In this document: positions 48,521 to 59,036 of the stretch, piece after piece | How positions within the stretch are numbered: the stretch's first letter is position 1 | How the letters are laid out: the number at the start of each line of letters is the position of its first letter | From: Prunus persica | Taxonomy: Eukaryota > Streptophyta > Magnoliopsida > Rosales > Rosaceae | Direction of reading: 5' to 3' | Assembly (NCBI RefSeq): GCF_000346465.2 | Contig: NC_034014.1 | Span: 16,011,505 to 16,075,504, forward strand | Length of the DNA: 64,000 nt | Program-made: the position numbers and the translations under genes | The notes under the pieces: generated by a model | Seen by the model: the letters and a program-made list of their open reading frames with translations, nothing else | Told to the model about the DNA's origin: nothing | Database searches by the model: none

Positions 48521-49422
48521 TGCCCAACGCGTTCTGGCATAGGAAACAACATGTTGTCAGCCTTCCCTGTGTCAAATCCTTTAGTGAGAAAAATATTCCT
48601 ACTAAAGCAAGACCTATTCAAATGAGCCAAGAACTAATGGAATTTTGTAAAATTGAGATTACCGATTTGCTCAAAAAGGGAATAATTCGTAAGAGTAAGT
48701 CACCCTGGTCTTGTCCTGATTTTTATGTACAGAAAAATGCTGAGTTAGAATGCGGAGTCCCCAGACTAGTCATTAATTACAAGCCACTTAATACTGTCTT
48801 AGAATGGATTAGATACCCAATTCCTAACAAAAGAGATTTAATTAATCGATTGGAAAATTCAGTTATCTTTTCTAAGTTTGATATGAAGAGTGGATTTTGG
48901 CAAATTCAAATTTCTGAGTCTGATAGATATAAAACTGCTTTTGTTACCCCATTTGGTCATTATGAGTGGAATGTTATGCCATTTGGTCTTAAGAATGCTC
49001 CTAGTGAATTCCAGAATATAATGAATGAGATCTTTAATCCTTTCAGTCATTTTTCCATAGTTTATATTGATGATGTGCTTATATTCTCTGAATCCATAGA
49101 ACAACACTAGAAACATCTGCATAAGTTTTTACAAATAGTTAAACAAAATGGCTTAGTTGTCTCTGCTAAGAAAATTAAGTTATTCCAAACTAATGTGAGA
49201 TTTCTTAGGTTTAACATCTACCAGTCACAGATTAGTCCCATAGATCGAGTTATCTAGATTGCTGATAAGTTTCCTGACCAAATCCTAGACAAGAGTCAAC
49301 TCCAGAGATTTCTAGGATCTCTAAATTCTGTTTCTAACTTTTATCAAAATCTGAGAAAACAATGTAAGCCTTTATTTGATCGTCTCCAAAATAATCCTCC
49401 CCCATGGTCGTCTGCTCATACT
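48520..49422 (+). pseudogene. Endogenous pararetrovirus, reverse transcriptase (sense copy)
   Basis: The open frame to 49110 shows IPTKARPIQMSQELMEFCKI, KKGIIRKSKSPWSCPDFYV, RLVINYKPLN, FSKFDMKSGFWQIQI, MPFGLKNAPSEFQ and the catalytic YIDDVLIFS. A TAG at 49108 (CAG expected) and a second stop near 49258 break it. It ends abruptly at 49422 at a junction with inverted viral sequence. The catalytic residues are intact, but no complete protein is encoded. Confidence 0.85.
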
Positions 49423-50351
49423 AAATATTGTTGTATGTAATCTAAATCGTTTAAACTACGCTGGATAGGAACTGGAGGGATCTCAGTGTTTAAGGTCCAA
49501 CCGGATGGGAGCGTAACTTCTGACCATTTGATAGAGTGAGGAACTCTAAGAGTAGCATCAGGTGTATGACTCTGGATTAACAGTGTTTGACTCTTCAGGC
49601 TCTTGTTTAAGGCTTGGAAATTCATATTTGTACCGGTGACTTTGTAATAAATTCTATAGACTAAAGCTAGGAGTTGGCTTCCTGGCAAAACATCACACAT
49701 ACTCAAAATAGCTTGCCAACGTGCAAATATTTGTTTGGATGCAATATTTTGAACATCTTTTTCTAATACATGCTTAGCAGACTTACAATCAACTCTGACT
49801 AAAAAAATTTGATTTAATAAATTAGATTGAAATTTATTAATGCATAGTACGATAGATAATATTTCTTCCTTAATAGTACTATAATTATTTTGAGATTGGG
49901 ACCAAGTGCCAGAATGGAATAGAATGATTTGCTCGGATTGACTAGAAGTGACTCTTTGTTTGAGGATACCTCCATAACCTACATTAGAAGCATCAGTTTC
50001 AACAATCTTAAATGAATTAGCAGAAGGAATACCAAGACAGGGAAGAGTCTTAATATGAGCTTTGATCTGTTTGAAAATTTCAGTATGAGCAGACGACCAT
50101 GGGGGAGGATTATTTTGGAGACGATCAAATAAAAGCTTACATTGTTTTCTCAGATTTTGATAAAAGTCAGAAACATAATTTAGAGATCCTAGAAATCTCT
50201 AGAGTTGACTCTTGTCTAGGATTTGGTCAGGAAACTTATCAGCAAACTGGATAACTCGATCTATGGGACTAATCTGTGACTGGCAGATGTTAAACCCAAG
50301 AAATCTCACATTAGTTTGGAATAATTTAATTTTCTTAGCGGAGACAACTAA
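49423..50351 (-). pseudogene. Endogenous pararetrovirus, inverted polymerase end and RNase H
   Basis: Read on the minus strand, this repeats the last polymerase part (KIKLFQTNVRFLGFNI .. NNPPPWSSAH, 50345-50080), which is also present in sense at 49160-49422. It continues into RNase H: KIVETDASNVGYGGIL (first Asp), TIKEEILSIVLCI (Glu) and VRVDCKSAKHVL (Asp), then a tail to 49423. One stop lies in the overlap part. The two copies carry different changes (LGFNICQ here, LRFNIYQ in the sense copy), so they have separate histories. Confidence 0.8.
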
Positions 50352-50668
50352 ATTTCGACAGCAAATTCAAGAGTCCTTTTCCTTTCTGGTTCAATCACTG
50401 GTGGGAAAAACATGATCCAATTATTGATTTGTTTCCTCCTCCTATGCAAGATTTAGTCAATTATTTTACTAATAAAAATAAGTTCAAAAAATCTGAGTTG
50501 TTTTTCCTCAATCTTCTCCATTTTGTTGCCAAGTATAAAGTCCCTTGGATCCTCAAATGGTCTTATCAGGTTAATTGGGAAACCAGAGTCCTATCTCACC
50601 AATTTTCAATCAAATGGTGGGATAAATTTAAACTTGAGCGTATTGCAGATATGTTTATGCTGATTTTC
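50352..50668 (+). pseudogene. Endogenous pararetrovirus, post-RNase H polyprotein end
   Basis: Sense-strand words FPFWFNHWWEKHDPIIDLF, ELFFLNLLHFVAKYKVPWIL and HQFSIKWWDKF, which I take as the C-terminal region following RNase H in this class of plant pararetroviral polyproteins. Both ends are junctions with inverted viral sequence. Frame 50429-50743 runs on into inverted sequence and is not a real protein end. Confidence 0.55.
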
Positions 50669-51299
50669 TTACGAATTATTCCCTTTTTGAGCAAATCGGT
50701 AATCTCAATTTTACAAAATTCCATTAGTTCTTGGCTCATTTGAATAGGTCTTGCTTTAGTAGGAATATTTCTCACTAAAGGATTTGACATAGGGAAGGCT
50801 GACAACATGTTGTTTCCTATGCCAGAACGCGTTGGGAAATTCAGAACAGACTTCTTGTTTTAGTTTTTCTTCAAACTGTTGAATTTGCGATTGTAAAGGC
50901 TTATGACTTAATTGTTCCTCAATCCTCTTAGCTTTAACTTCTTCTTGAAGAAATCTTAGTTGTTTATCTTTATTTCGAATTATCTTGACTGGTTTAGTGA
51001 CCGCATTTTTTTGGAATTTTTTTAAATTATGTAACTTAGGTTTACTCAAAAATTCAAATTTTATTTTTTCTCCTAGGCAAGTGGAAATGACACTATCATG
51101 TTCAACCTGGAAAGGGTACAAAAGGGCGATAAATGGAAGACCTAATATAACTTCATCAGTGATATTTTTAATTAAGACAAAAGAAGTTTTAAAGCAGATT
51201 TTGTTTTGACAGACATGGGCTTTAGGGATTTCATAATTCAATTGGAGTGATTTTCCCGAGGCAGTACTTAAAGATTCTCTTGACTTTTTATAATACTTA
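50669..51299 (-). pseudogene. Endogenous pararetrovirus, inverted protease end to polymerase start
   Basis: The minus-strand frame 51241-50756 (MNYEIPKAHVCQNKICFKTS .. VVSLPYVKSFSEK) and its continuation to 50669 (GIIRK) repeat the region found in sense at about 48060-48690. It is better preserved: VILGLPFIALLYPFQVEHD is open here, whereas the sense copy is frameshifted. Sharp junctions at 50668/50669 and 51299/51300. Confidence 0.8.
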
Positions 51300-51360
51300 A
51301 ATGTGACCAGGGCGACTTACTCTTACAAATTATTCCCTTTTTGAGCAAATCGGTAATCTT
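51300..51360 (-). pseudogene. Third copy of a short polymerase segment
   Basis: The minus strand encodes RFAQKG.., an off-frame version of the segment DLLKKGII.KSKSPWS; at DNA level it matches 48655-48715 and the inverted copy at 50669-50716. It abuts a host gene fragment at 51361. Confidence 0.7.
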
Positions 51361-51727
51361 GAGAAATGAACGCACAAACCGGCCAGTCATCCGCTTTCAA
51401 CAATTCACAGTACTCAGGAACCTGAGGATCAGTGGCTGCAAAGAGAGCACTCCTGGAACCTTCTTGAGCACTAAAGATAAAATTGGGTATTAGATGATAA
51501 GCAGCTTGAACAATTTTGGGAAGATCCCTTGCAACATTAGTCTGCACAATTCCAGGTGAAACACATGCTACAGTAATGCCAGATTCGGCAGGGAGCTGCT
51601 AATGTAGAACACTACTAAACATAATCTGTGCCAGCTTGCTGCTTGAGTAACCCACTAAGCTTGTATATTTTCTTTTCCCAGAAACGACGTTCATGTCTTC
51701 TGTGTCAACAAAGCCAACATAATGCAT
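51361..51727 (-). pseudogene. FEY: Fragment of a host short-chain dehydrogenase gene (FEY-like)
   Basis: On the minus strand: YVGFVDTEDMNVVSGKRK, then SLVGYSSSKLAQIMFSSVLH, one stop, then LPAESGITVACVSPGI, TNVARDLPKIVQAAYHLIP and FSAQEGSRSALFAATDPQVP, ending ADDWPVCAFISQ. YSSSK is the Y-x-x-x-K active-site motif of short-chain dehydrogenases/reductases, and the rest resembles the C-terminal half of the plant FOREVER YOUNG-type protein. The start and Rossmann fold are missing, and no intron is visible. It is flanked on both sides by pararetroviral fragments. SDR identity is firm; the FEY assignment is from memory of the family. Confidence 0.7.
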
Positions 51728-51868
51728 AAACTGGAGGGATCTCAGTGTTTAAGGTCCATCGGATGTAATTTGGTTGAAGACCAACAATTGCAATGATCTA
51801 TCTCCATCACGATGAAATTTTAAAGATTACCCGAGTATCAAAATATATATATATATATATTAAATAAA
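51728..51868 (-). pseudogene. Short pararetroviral fragment and AT run
   Basis: 51728-51766 (AACTGGAGGGATCTCAGTGT..) repeats 49468-49510 of the inverted RNase H tail with small changes. Unassigned sequence and an (AT)n run (51846-51860) follow, up to the Tat insertion point. Confidence 0.6.
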
Positions 51869-52375
51869 TGTTGATGCTCAAAATGGTCCGGCCAATATTG
51901 AGTCCAACTTAGTGATTAGGTATGCGGGCTCTTCAGCAGGGAAGAGAGCTGAGGCCCTTGGCGAAATATAGGTTGATGGGAAACCTGCAGAAGACAAAGT
52001 GGGAGAAGCAATCGTTAAGCTTCGGACACCGGTGTGGTGCCGGCCGAAGGCTCTCCGATGCCTAAGTCAGTTACAAGTAGTAATTCTGGCAGAGTAACAG
52101 TAAAAGTGGGAGAATAGTTACCCTTTTTACCTGGGTAATGTTCCCTATTTATAGGGAAGTGAAAGTAGGAGCTTTGCACAAAGTTCCAATGTGGGACTTT
52201 GTGCAAGCCGTTGTGGTGGCGACACGTGTCCTGGAGATTAGGTTTGGCATCTGGGAGCTTCGGTAGGTGTCTGGCACCTCGGAAGTGTGTCTTCCTTCGG
52301 CACAGGAGAAGGCGTGGCTGCCTTGGTGCTAGTCACTTTGGTGCTGGGTCTGCTCGGTTCATTATGGTGTAAACA
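51869..52375 (-). repeat. Left (3') LTR of the Tat element
   Basis: TGTTGATGCTC .. GGTGTAAACA on the plus strand. 507 bp, same length as the right LTR; I count five substitutions and no indels by eye. Confidence 0.95.
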
Positions 52376-52390
52376 GTAGTCCCCCAAGTT
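52376..52390 (-). other. Polypurine tract of the Tat element
   Basis: Minus strand AACTTGGGGGACTAC directly before the 3' LTR. Confidence 0.85.
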
Positions 52391-54160
52391 CGCGGTCGAG
52401 AAGTAACTTCTGGGTTGGGAACTTGTGAGTTTTGTAATTGTAACCGAGCATTCCAGCTTCGTTGGGAGTCGTAGGGCACTCCCTAGTCCCCCAAGTTGGC
52501 AAGCTAGGAGTTGCGTCAACACATGGTAGCTGGGTACCTGGGTACTTGGGCATGTTGCAGATAAGATGGGAGCTGGGTCAGTAGGGGAGCCAGACCTTCG
52601 AAGGAGCCAGGTCTTGTGGAAAATTTCGGAGACTCCAATTCTTCCATGGCCGGGCCATTTGAAAATTTTGGACTCTCCATAGTTCCTCCATGGCCCTTGC
52701 CGTTCGGCAAGGGTCTAGCTCCCTTTTTTTTTTTTTTTTTTTTTGGTTGTTGAAAGGTCGGGCCATGTGGAGAGAGCTTGAAGGCTTTCTTGGGTTGGGC
52801 CTTCGGCAAGTAAGAAGGGCTTGTGGTGGGCTTCGGCAGGTAGGGGGGCTAGGGTTTGGCATTGAGAGGAGAAAAAACCTCATAGGAGTTGCTAAAAGGT
52901 GCCGTTCGGCAGGTTGGAGATTATTAAAGTTTTGGGTGGATTGTTGCCGTTCGGCAATTTGGAGGTGGTTGAAATTTTGAGCAAGGGTGAGGTCAAGCCT
53001 TGGAGTAGAAAGATCTTGGAGGTTGCTAGGCACACGGGTGTGGCAAATCTTGGAGGTTGCTAGGCACACGGGTGTGGCTAGACGTTTCGGCAGGTCCTGG
53101 TTTCGGCAAGGCACGAGGTTAGAGCCGTCTGCAAGGCAGCAGCACCGATTTGATTTTGAAGACCCTTGCCGTTCGGCAGCCCTTTGTCCATTGCTAGCGT
53201 TGTTGGTCAAAGCTTCGGCAAAGCATCGGGGTTGTCCTTCGGCAGGTTCTGTCCGAGGAGGTGCTGGCTGCGCGGCAGCTGGGTTGTCGTGGTGTCCAGC
53301 AAAGGAAGAGCTGCCCACCGTTCTTGCCGTTCGGCAAGAGACTTGGCGACGGCTGGGGTGTCCTGCGGCAGGCGGCTTTAGCAAGAAGAGCTGGGCGATG
53401 CAGCTGTCTCGGCAAGACAGGAGCTGTGCTTCGGCAGGTCCTGGTGCTGTTCGAGGGGGCTGTCGAGGGGCGGTGTTGCTGGGCAGATTCAGCAGGCCGT
53501 GGCTGGGGTTATTTCGGCAGGCGCCGTAGCTGGAGCACGGGATTAGGGCCTTCGGCAGGCGCTGCGCAGGTTCGTTGAGCTACTTGCTGAAACCTTCCGA
53601 TCGGCAAGGGTGGTGTTGGCTGTTTTGTGAGCACTACTTCGGGCAAGGAGCTTGGCGACGTCGGGCATTTGTGAGCACGGCTTCGGGCGAAAGGGCTTGG
53701 CAGTTTTTGGAGCTGGACGAGTGGGCTTCACGGGCTGGGTGCTGAGAGTGGTTTGGGCCGAATATAGCTGGGGTTTTGCGCTGTCACATAGCCTCTCGAG
53801 CTAGACCGTCCACGCGGCAGGTGAGTCCCATTTTTGTTGCGTCCCGGGCTTTGCCGTTCGGCAAGCCACCCATGATATGTGTTGTGAAATGGATTTGGGT
53901 GCCTTGATCAAATTTGGGCTTAGCCTTGTAATAGGATTGGGCTTGTGAAGTAGGCTAGCACACTTGAAATTTTGGGGACTCCATTTTGTTTTTGCACGGG
54001 CCTTGCCGTTCGGCAAGACCCCTAAAATTTCCCATATTTTTTGTTTTTTTTTTGTTGTTTTTGTATGAAAATTGAATTTCAAATTGTGTGTAGGTACAAG
54101 GGATTTATGAGGGAATATGAAAGGGTGCTAGGGTTTGCTCGTGAAACGAGGCGTGGGTAC
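52391..54160. repeat. Palindrome-rich 3' region of the Tat element
   Basis: Same TGCCGTTCGGCA palindromes as the derivative copy: 52695-52712 (full 18 bp), near 52901, 52946, 53165, 53324, 53852 and 54001. There are many CTTCGGCAGG half-sites and a 21-T run (52724-52744). Long frames on both strands here (for example 52578-53384 minus, 52987-53529 plus) reflect G+C-rich repeats rather than genes. The block lies between the 3' LTR and the antisense-gene promoter and is mostly shared with 20454-22270. Confidence 0.8.
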
Positions 54161-54171
54161 CCTTAGTTGGC

Positions 54172-54577
54172 TACAAATAGGAACTTGGAGTGGTGAAGGC
54201 ACCACACTTGAGTTGAGTTGAGAAAAATTGTGAGAATTTGAAGGAGAGGAGAGGCGATTTTCGGCGATTAGTTTGTGGTGGTGCTTGTGGCTGAGGTGAT
54301 TTCCGGCGATCCATTCGTGGTGCTACGAATAAGGTTAGACCTTATTTCGCTAGAACCTTTGAATTGAAATGTATTGTTTTGCATGAACATGTTGAAGGCT
54401 AGGAAGAACACAGTGAACATGAGCATGAATATGATGAACATGTTGAACATTTGTATGAACATGTTGAATTCTTGCCTGGATACCAAAGAACATGTAGATT
54501 TGCCAAATTTTTGTTGTTGTGCTTCGATCATCTCTGCATGTGCATTAGTTCCTTTTTCTTGTTTGTGCATATTGTAG
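54172..54577 (+). promoter_or_regulatory. TATA-like box, leader exon and leader intron of the antisense gene
   Basis: TACAAATA at 54172-54179 (TATAAAAA in the derivative copy at 22272). A leader follows (CACTTGAGTTGAGTTGAG..), then donor AAG|GTTAGA at 54334. The intron ends ATTGTAG at 54577, so the start codon is the first codon of the next exon. The intron holds loose GAACATG repeats (54384-54465). Transcription is inferred, not shown. Confidence 0.6.
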
Positions 54578-56815
54578 ATGTCTGAAAGTTCTAATAGAGA
54601 AAGTCCTGACCCTTCTGCCTTTGGTGGGGATAACACTGAGAGTGAAGAGCCCAGCCAATATATTTGTCCTGAAGAGGAGAGTTCAGGGACAGAGGGTATG
54701 GTAGAAGGCATTATAGAAAGTAGGATGATAGGGCATGGGGGTGAGGGGGGTGAGCCAGCGGTAGACTCTGGGTCGGCTGCATATAGGGAGATGCAGAGGA
54801 ATTATATAGAGTTAGAGGCTATAGCGAACCGGGTTCTAGCCTTGCCTCATACGCAAGAGGTGGGTTCGAGTAACCAGGCATCACCATCAGGGTCCGTGGG
54901 TATAGCCGGGCCTTCAATGTCAGAGGGAGTAGACATTCGGGTTGGTGTCCCATTGCCGAGGCGGAATACGCTTACAGAAGCGAAGTTGGCCCAGCTGCGG
55001 AAAGATTTTTGTGTGCCAGCCTATGTGGGCTTGAGGTTACCCACGGAGGCCGATGTAGTCAGATATCCTTCGGATGGCTCCGTGATGATTTTTACAGATA
55101 TGTATCGGCACGGCTTCAGACTACCGTTTCATCCGTGGGTTCAGATGATGTTGGCCAAGTTGGGGTATGCACCGGGGCAGTATAATCCCAACTTTTGGAT
55201 TCTTCTTCATGGGGTGTATATTGCTTGGTGGTTGGCTGGGTTAAGGGAGCCAACGTTTGAGCAATTCATGTACCTGTACCCCATTTCGAAGCAGCAGGGG
55301 ACTTTTGGCTGGGTACAGGCCAATTGCCGAAAGGCGAAGGAGAGGGGCTATTTTATTGGACACAAGCCCACAACGCAAAAGTCCTGGAGGAACAGGTGGC
55401 GCATGGCCTACGGGGACTGGGAGAGTCCTCCAGGGAAGAGCGTTGTCCAGCACATTCCTACCCACTTCCAGTCTATAGGTCCTTGGCCCCATCCCTTAAG
55501 ATTGTCTAATGCTTGATTGTGTTGTCTTGGCTCCTATTTTTGGTTCTGTATTTTGTTTGTGCCAGTGTAAATGGCTAAGTAGTTTCTAACTCTCGGTGCA
55601 GGTTCGGTGAAGTGGGGCCCTATCTCCAAGGAGCAAGAAGACGAGGTTGAGTGGGTGAGGGCGCAGCTATCAGAGACTGAGCGTGAGTGCGGGAACCTAA
55701 TCACGCAGAAGAATTTGTTTGAGTCCGGACTGCTGCAAGGAAGTAAGTACCTGGGTTATCTTTTTGTTGTGTGCTGAGCCTTTGTGAGTTTGAGTAATAG
55801 AATTGCTTTGTTTGTTTTGACAGTGGCTGGCATCATAAGGGGGAGTACGAAGGTGGCCGTAGACATTGATGAGGTCGAGATGCAGAAGCGGCTGAGGGAG
55901 TCTCGGGCCAAGAAAGCTGAGAAGAGTGCTGGAAAACGACCCAAGGATGATGATGAGGGTCGGGTCGCGGACGTGCTGGGGAAAAGGAAAGCCTTGGAGG
56001 AGGCTCATCAACATGTGATGGGGTCAGGGCCGAGACTTCCGCCCTTTGATCTGCAGGCACCGCCGAAGCTACCCTTCGGCATGGAGGACGTGTTCGCTGA
56101 AGGGGTAGAGAAGGTAGACTTCGGCAGGCTACGCCAGCAGAAGAAGGAGGTCAACCTGGCTATGCACCGGCAGGAGGTGCCTTTAGTGAACGTCTTCCTG
56201 GAAGGCGTGAAGAGCGACCCTGAGGCTCTGGCGAGGACTCCAGCTTCTTCCTTCATTGACCGGGCCCAAAAGACGATCCTCACCTCTGCCTATGTAAGTG
56301 TTTAGGCCCTTTTTGAATGTATTTGTGTTGGTTTATTTTTGTGTGGATTGACTAACATGGTTTTTGTTTTGCAGGCCTTTGGCGAGATGTACGTCAGCAT
56401 GGCCAAGGCTGACAAGGAGATCCAGAGGCTGAAGAGGCGGGATGAGCTAGCCAAGAGCAAAATGGCGGAGGCGCAGGAGGCCATCCGAGAGAAGAACGCC
56501 TTGCTGGTTCAAAAGGCGGCCCTGGCCAAGGAGGTGGAGGAGCTGAAGAGATCGAAGGCCGAGGAGGTGGCCGCTGCCCGAGTCGAGGCGATTGAGTCCT
56601 TCCGATCCTCAGAGGAGCTGAAGAGCTATATCATGGACCGACTGGTTGATGAGCAGCTTCGCTGGGAAGATAGGTTGGTTAGGTTCAACCCCTCGGTGGA
56701 GATTAACTTTGACACCAGTGGCGAGCCTCCTGCACAGACCCCTCCTGCTGATGCTAGCGCCCCGACACCAGAGGCTGAGCCGGCCACTGAGGATACCCCG
56801 TCGACCGAGTCTTGA
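54578..56815 (+). CDS. Spliced antisense gene of the Tat element, 650 residues
   Basis: Four exons join in frame: 54578-55478, 55602-55742, 55824-56293 and 56375-56815 (TGA). Donors are TATAG|GTCCTT, GGAA|GTAAGT and CTAT|GTAAGT; acceptors are GGTGCAG, TTGACAG and TTTGCAG. The sum is 1953 bases with no internal stop. Residues 1-130 are acidic and low-complexity. About 135-255 hold a globular domain (LRKDFCVPAYVG, FTDMYRHGFRLPFHPWVQMM, YNPNFWILLHGVYIAWWLAG) of the plant 'putative gypsy type transposon' class (PF04195). About 505-600 form a coiled coil (AKADKEIQRLKRRDELAKSK..), followed by a Pro/Thr/Glu tail. It lies tail to tail with pol (pol stop 57135), 320 bp apart. Function unknown; structural or DNA-binding roles are guesses. 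Confidence 0.75.
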
Positions 56816-57134
56816 AGGCGTTGCCTTCGTTGTGTTATAGTGATTTTGTACTTTAGTGATTGTGTTGGAACACTGTTTATTTTATTTATGTATGAACACT
56901 TGTCCTTGCCTGGAGCAAGGGTGTTTTTATTTATGATATGAGACTTGGTTTGATATCAATTGTGTTAGTAAAAATGATAACAATGTGAGTGCATGAGAAT
57001 GAGCCGGAGTCAGGCATTTCATTGAAATAGATGCCGAAAGGCAGAAGGTACAAGTGGTCTAGGGTCTAGATACCTTACTTCTACCTTACAGTAAATAATC
57101 AAGACCAAAGTATTGTCCTAGGGTCCAGATATGT
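56816..57134. other. Convergent intergenic spacer of the Tat element
   Basis: Lies between the end of the plus-strand antisense gene and the end of minus-strand pol. No gene. The transcript ends of both would fall here, so overlapping RNA is possible. Confidence 0.6.
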
Positions 57135-58617
57135 TTACTTGTAATAGTACTTGAGGTGGTCAGCATTCCACGGGTGAGGCAGCGTCTTGCCTGTGGAATC
57201 ACGAAGCTGATAAGTGCCGGGGCGGCAGATTTTGATAATCTCATAAGGACCTTCCCATGTAGGGCCGAGGGTACCTTCGTTGGGATTTTTGGTAGCCAAG
57301 GAAACTTTGCGCATGACTCAGTCCCCCATTTTGAAAGCACGGGGCTTGACTCGGGATTCGTAATATTTGGCGATCCGTTGTTTGTACGCGACATTTCGCA
57401 TGCTCGATTGGTCCTGGAGCTCGTCAATGAAGTCGAGGTTGAGGGCCAACTGCTCGTCATTGGCCGTGGCATCGTAAGTGGAGGTTCGGTATGTGGGCTG
57501 GCCAATCTCTACCGGAGCCACGGCCTCGGTTCCAAATGATAGGGAGAACGGCGTTTCACCCGTGGATGTGCGGAAGGTGGTGCGGTGGGACCAGAGTACT
57601 TCTGGGAGTAGATCTGGCCAGCAGCCCTTGGCTTTGTCAAGTTTTGTTTTGAGGGTCTTCTTGATAATTTTGTTCACGGCTTCGACCTGGCCATTGGACT
57701 GAGGATGGGCTGGGGAGGCGAAACACAGACGAATCTTGAGGTTGGAACAAAATTGTTTGAATTTGGCGTTGTCACATTGCCGGCCATTGTCGGTGACGAT
57801 GGAGTTGGGGATGCCGAAGCGACATACAATGTTTTGCCACACAAAGGATTCGATGCGAGCCGCAGTGATGGTGGCCAAGGCCTCGGCCTCAGCCCACTTG
57901 GTGAAGTAGTCTACGGCCACAACTGCATACTTGACTTGGCCCTTGCCCTCTGGCATAGGTCCAATGAGATCCAGTCCCCATTGGGCAAATGGCCAAGGGC
58001 TGACGATGGCAGTCAACGGTTCAGCCGGGAGTTGTGGAATGTTGGCAAATCGCTGACACTTGTCGCATTTCTGGGTGAATTCCTGGGCGTCAGTGTGGAG
58101 CGATGGCCAGAAGTATCCTTGGCGGATTGCCTTATGGGCCAGCGAGCGTGCGCCCGAGTGGTTACCGCATATGCCTTCATGGATTTCTCGGAGGACATAG
58201 TGACCCTCCTCTGGAGTCAGGCATCGGAGGTAAGGATGGCTGAAACCCCGCTTGTATAAGGAGCCGTTAATGATCAGGTAACGGGCAGAGCGATGGCGAA
58301 CGCGTCGTGCTTCTGCCGGATTAGCCGGTAGTGTTTGGTTCTGTAAGAACTGGAGGATGGGGTCCATCCATGTAGGGCTGTGATCAATAGTGCAGATGAG
58401 TGGGGCTTGTGTGCTGGGCTGGGCCAAAAACTCGATGTGGATGTGGCGACCCATTCCTTGCTCCAAGGCTGATGCCAACCTGGCTAGTGCATTGGCATGG
58501 CTATTCTCGGAGCGCAGCACTTGCTTGATAGAGTGGGCGTGGAAGGTCGCCAGCAAGTGCCGAGCGTGCTGGAGGTAGGCCGTCATAGAGGCATCCTTAG
58601 CCGTGAAGTCCTGGTTG
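57135..58617 (-). pseudogene. Tat integrase with end of second RNase H
   Basis: Frame 58586-57318. It starts in the second RNase H end (VLRSENSHANALARLAS, where the last Asp of H-A-D-A-L is Asn). Integrase follows: HHCC zinc segment (GNHSGARSLAHKAIRQGYFW, CDKCQRFANI), core LDLIGPMPEGK (Asp), SIVTDNGRQC (Asp) and HPQSNGQVEAVNKIIK (Glu), all intact. A TGA replaces Trp in GDW at 57318, and homologous sequence continues to the natural stop at 57135 (NADHLKYYYK). The core is intact but the C-terminal part is cut off. Confidence 0.92.
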
Positions 58618-58619
58618 AC

Positions 58620-59036
58620 CTAGTGGACCACGAGTTGTGAATCGCTGAATATCTGAATTTGCCTGGCGTCCATCTCTTTGGCGAATCGAAGACCAGCTAA
58701 GAGTGCTTCATATTCGGCCTCATTGTTGGAGGCTTGGAATTTGAAGCGAAGGGCGTACTCGAGGGCAACCTTGTCTGGGGAGATGAGAACAAGGCCGGCC
58801 CCACAGCCCTGGGCATTAGAAGAGCCGTCTACGAATAAGGTCCACAGGGGCTGGGTTAGGTCGAGATTGCCTTCGGTGGGGGTTTGGTCCTGGCTGGGAG
58901 GGGGATTGGGTTCGGTTATGGGCTGGGTAGCTGCCGAAGCTTGAGGCTCCGTGAATTCGGATAAGAAGTCAGCAACGGCCTGTCCCCTTAGAGCCGGGCG
59001 GGGGTTTGTAATGGATATCAAACTCGCCAAGTTCAA
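58620..59036 (-). pseudogene. Second (Tat-type) RNase H domain
   Basis: The words LRGQAVADFLSEF, then LWTLFVDGSSNAQGCGAGLV (first Asp), FQASNNEAEYEALLAGL (Glu) and IQIFSDSQLVVH (Asp) form an extra RNase H of the plant/archaeal type, which only Tat-lineage elements carry besides the usual one. A TAG at 58617-58619 (CAG expected) cuts it from the integrase frame, and an extra C in a C run near 59015 separates it from the polymerase frame. Confidence 0.9.

Noticed and set aside
52578..53384. 268-residue minus-strand frame
   Set aside because: Same repeat-driven frame in the young Tat copy; includes a poly-Lys run from the 21-T tract.
57156..58259. Plus-strand frames opposite integrase
   Set aside because: Shadows of integrase and RNase H coding; no start context or splice signals.
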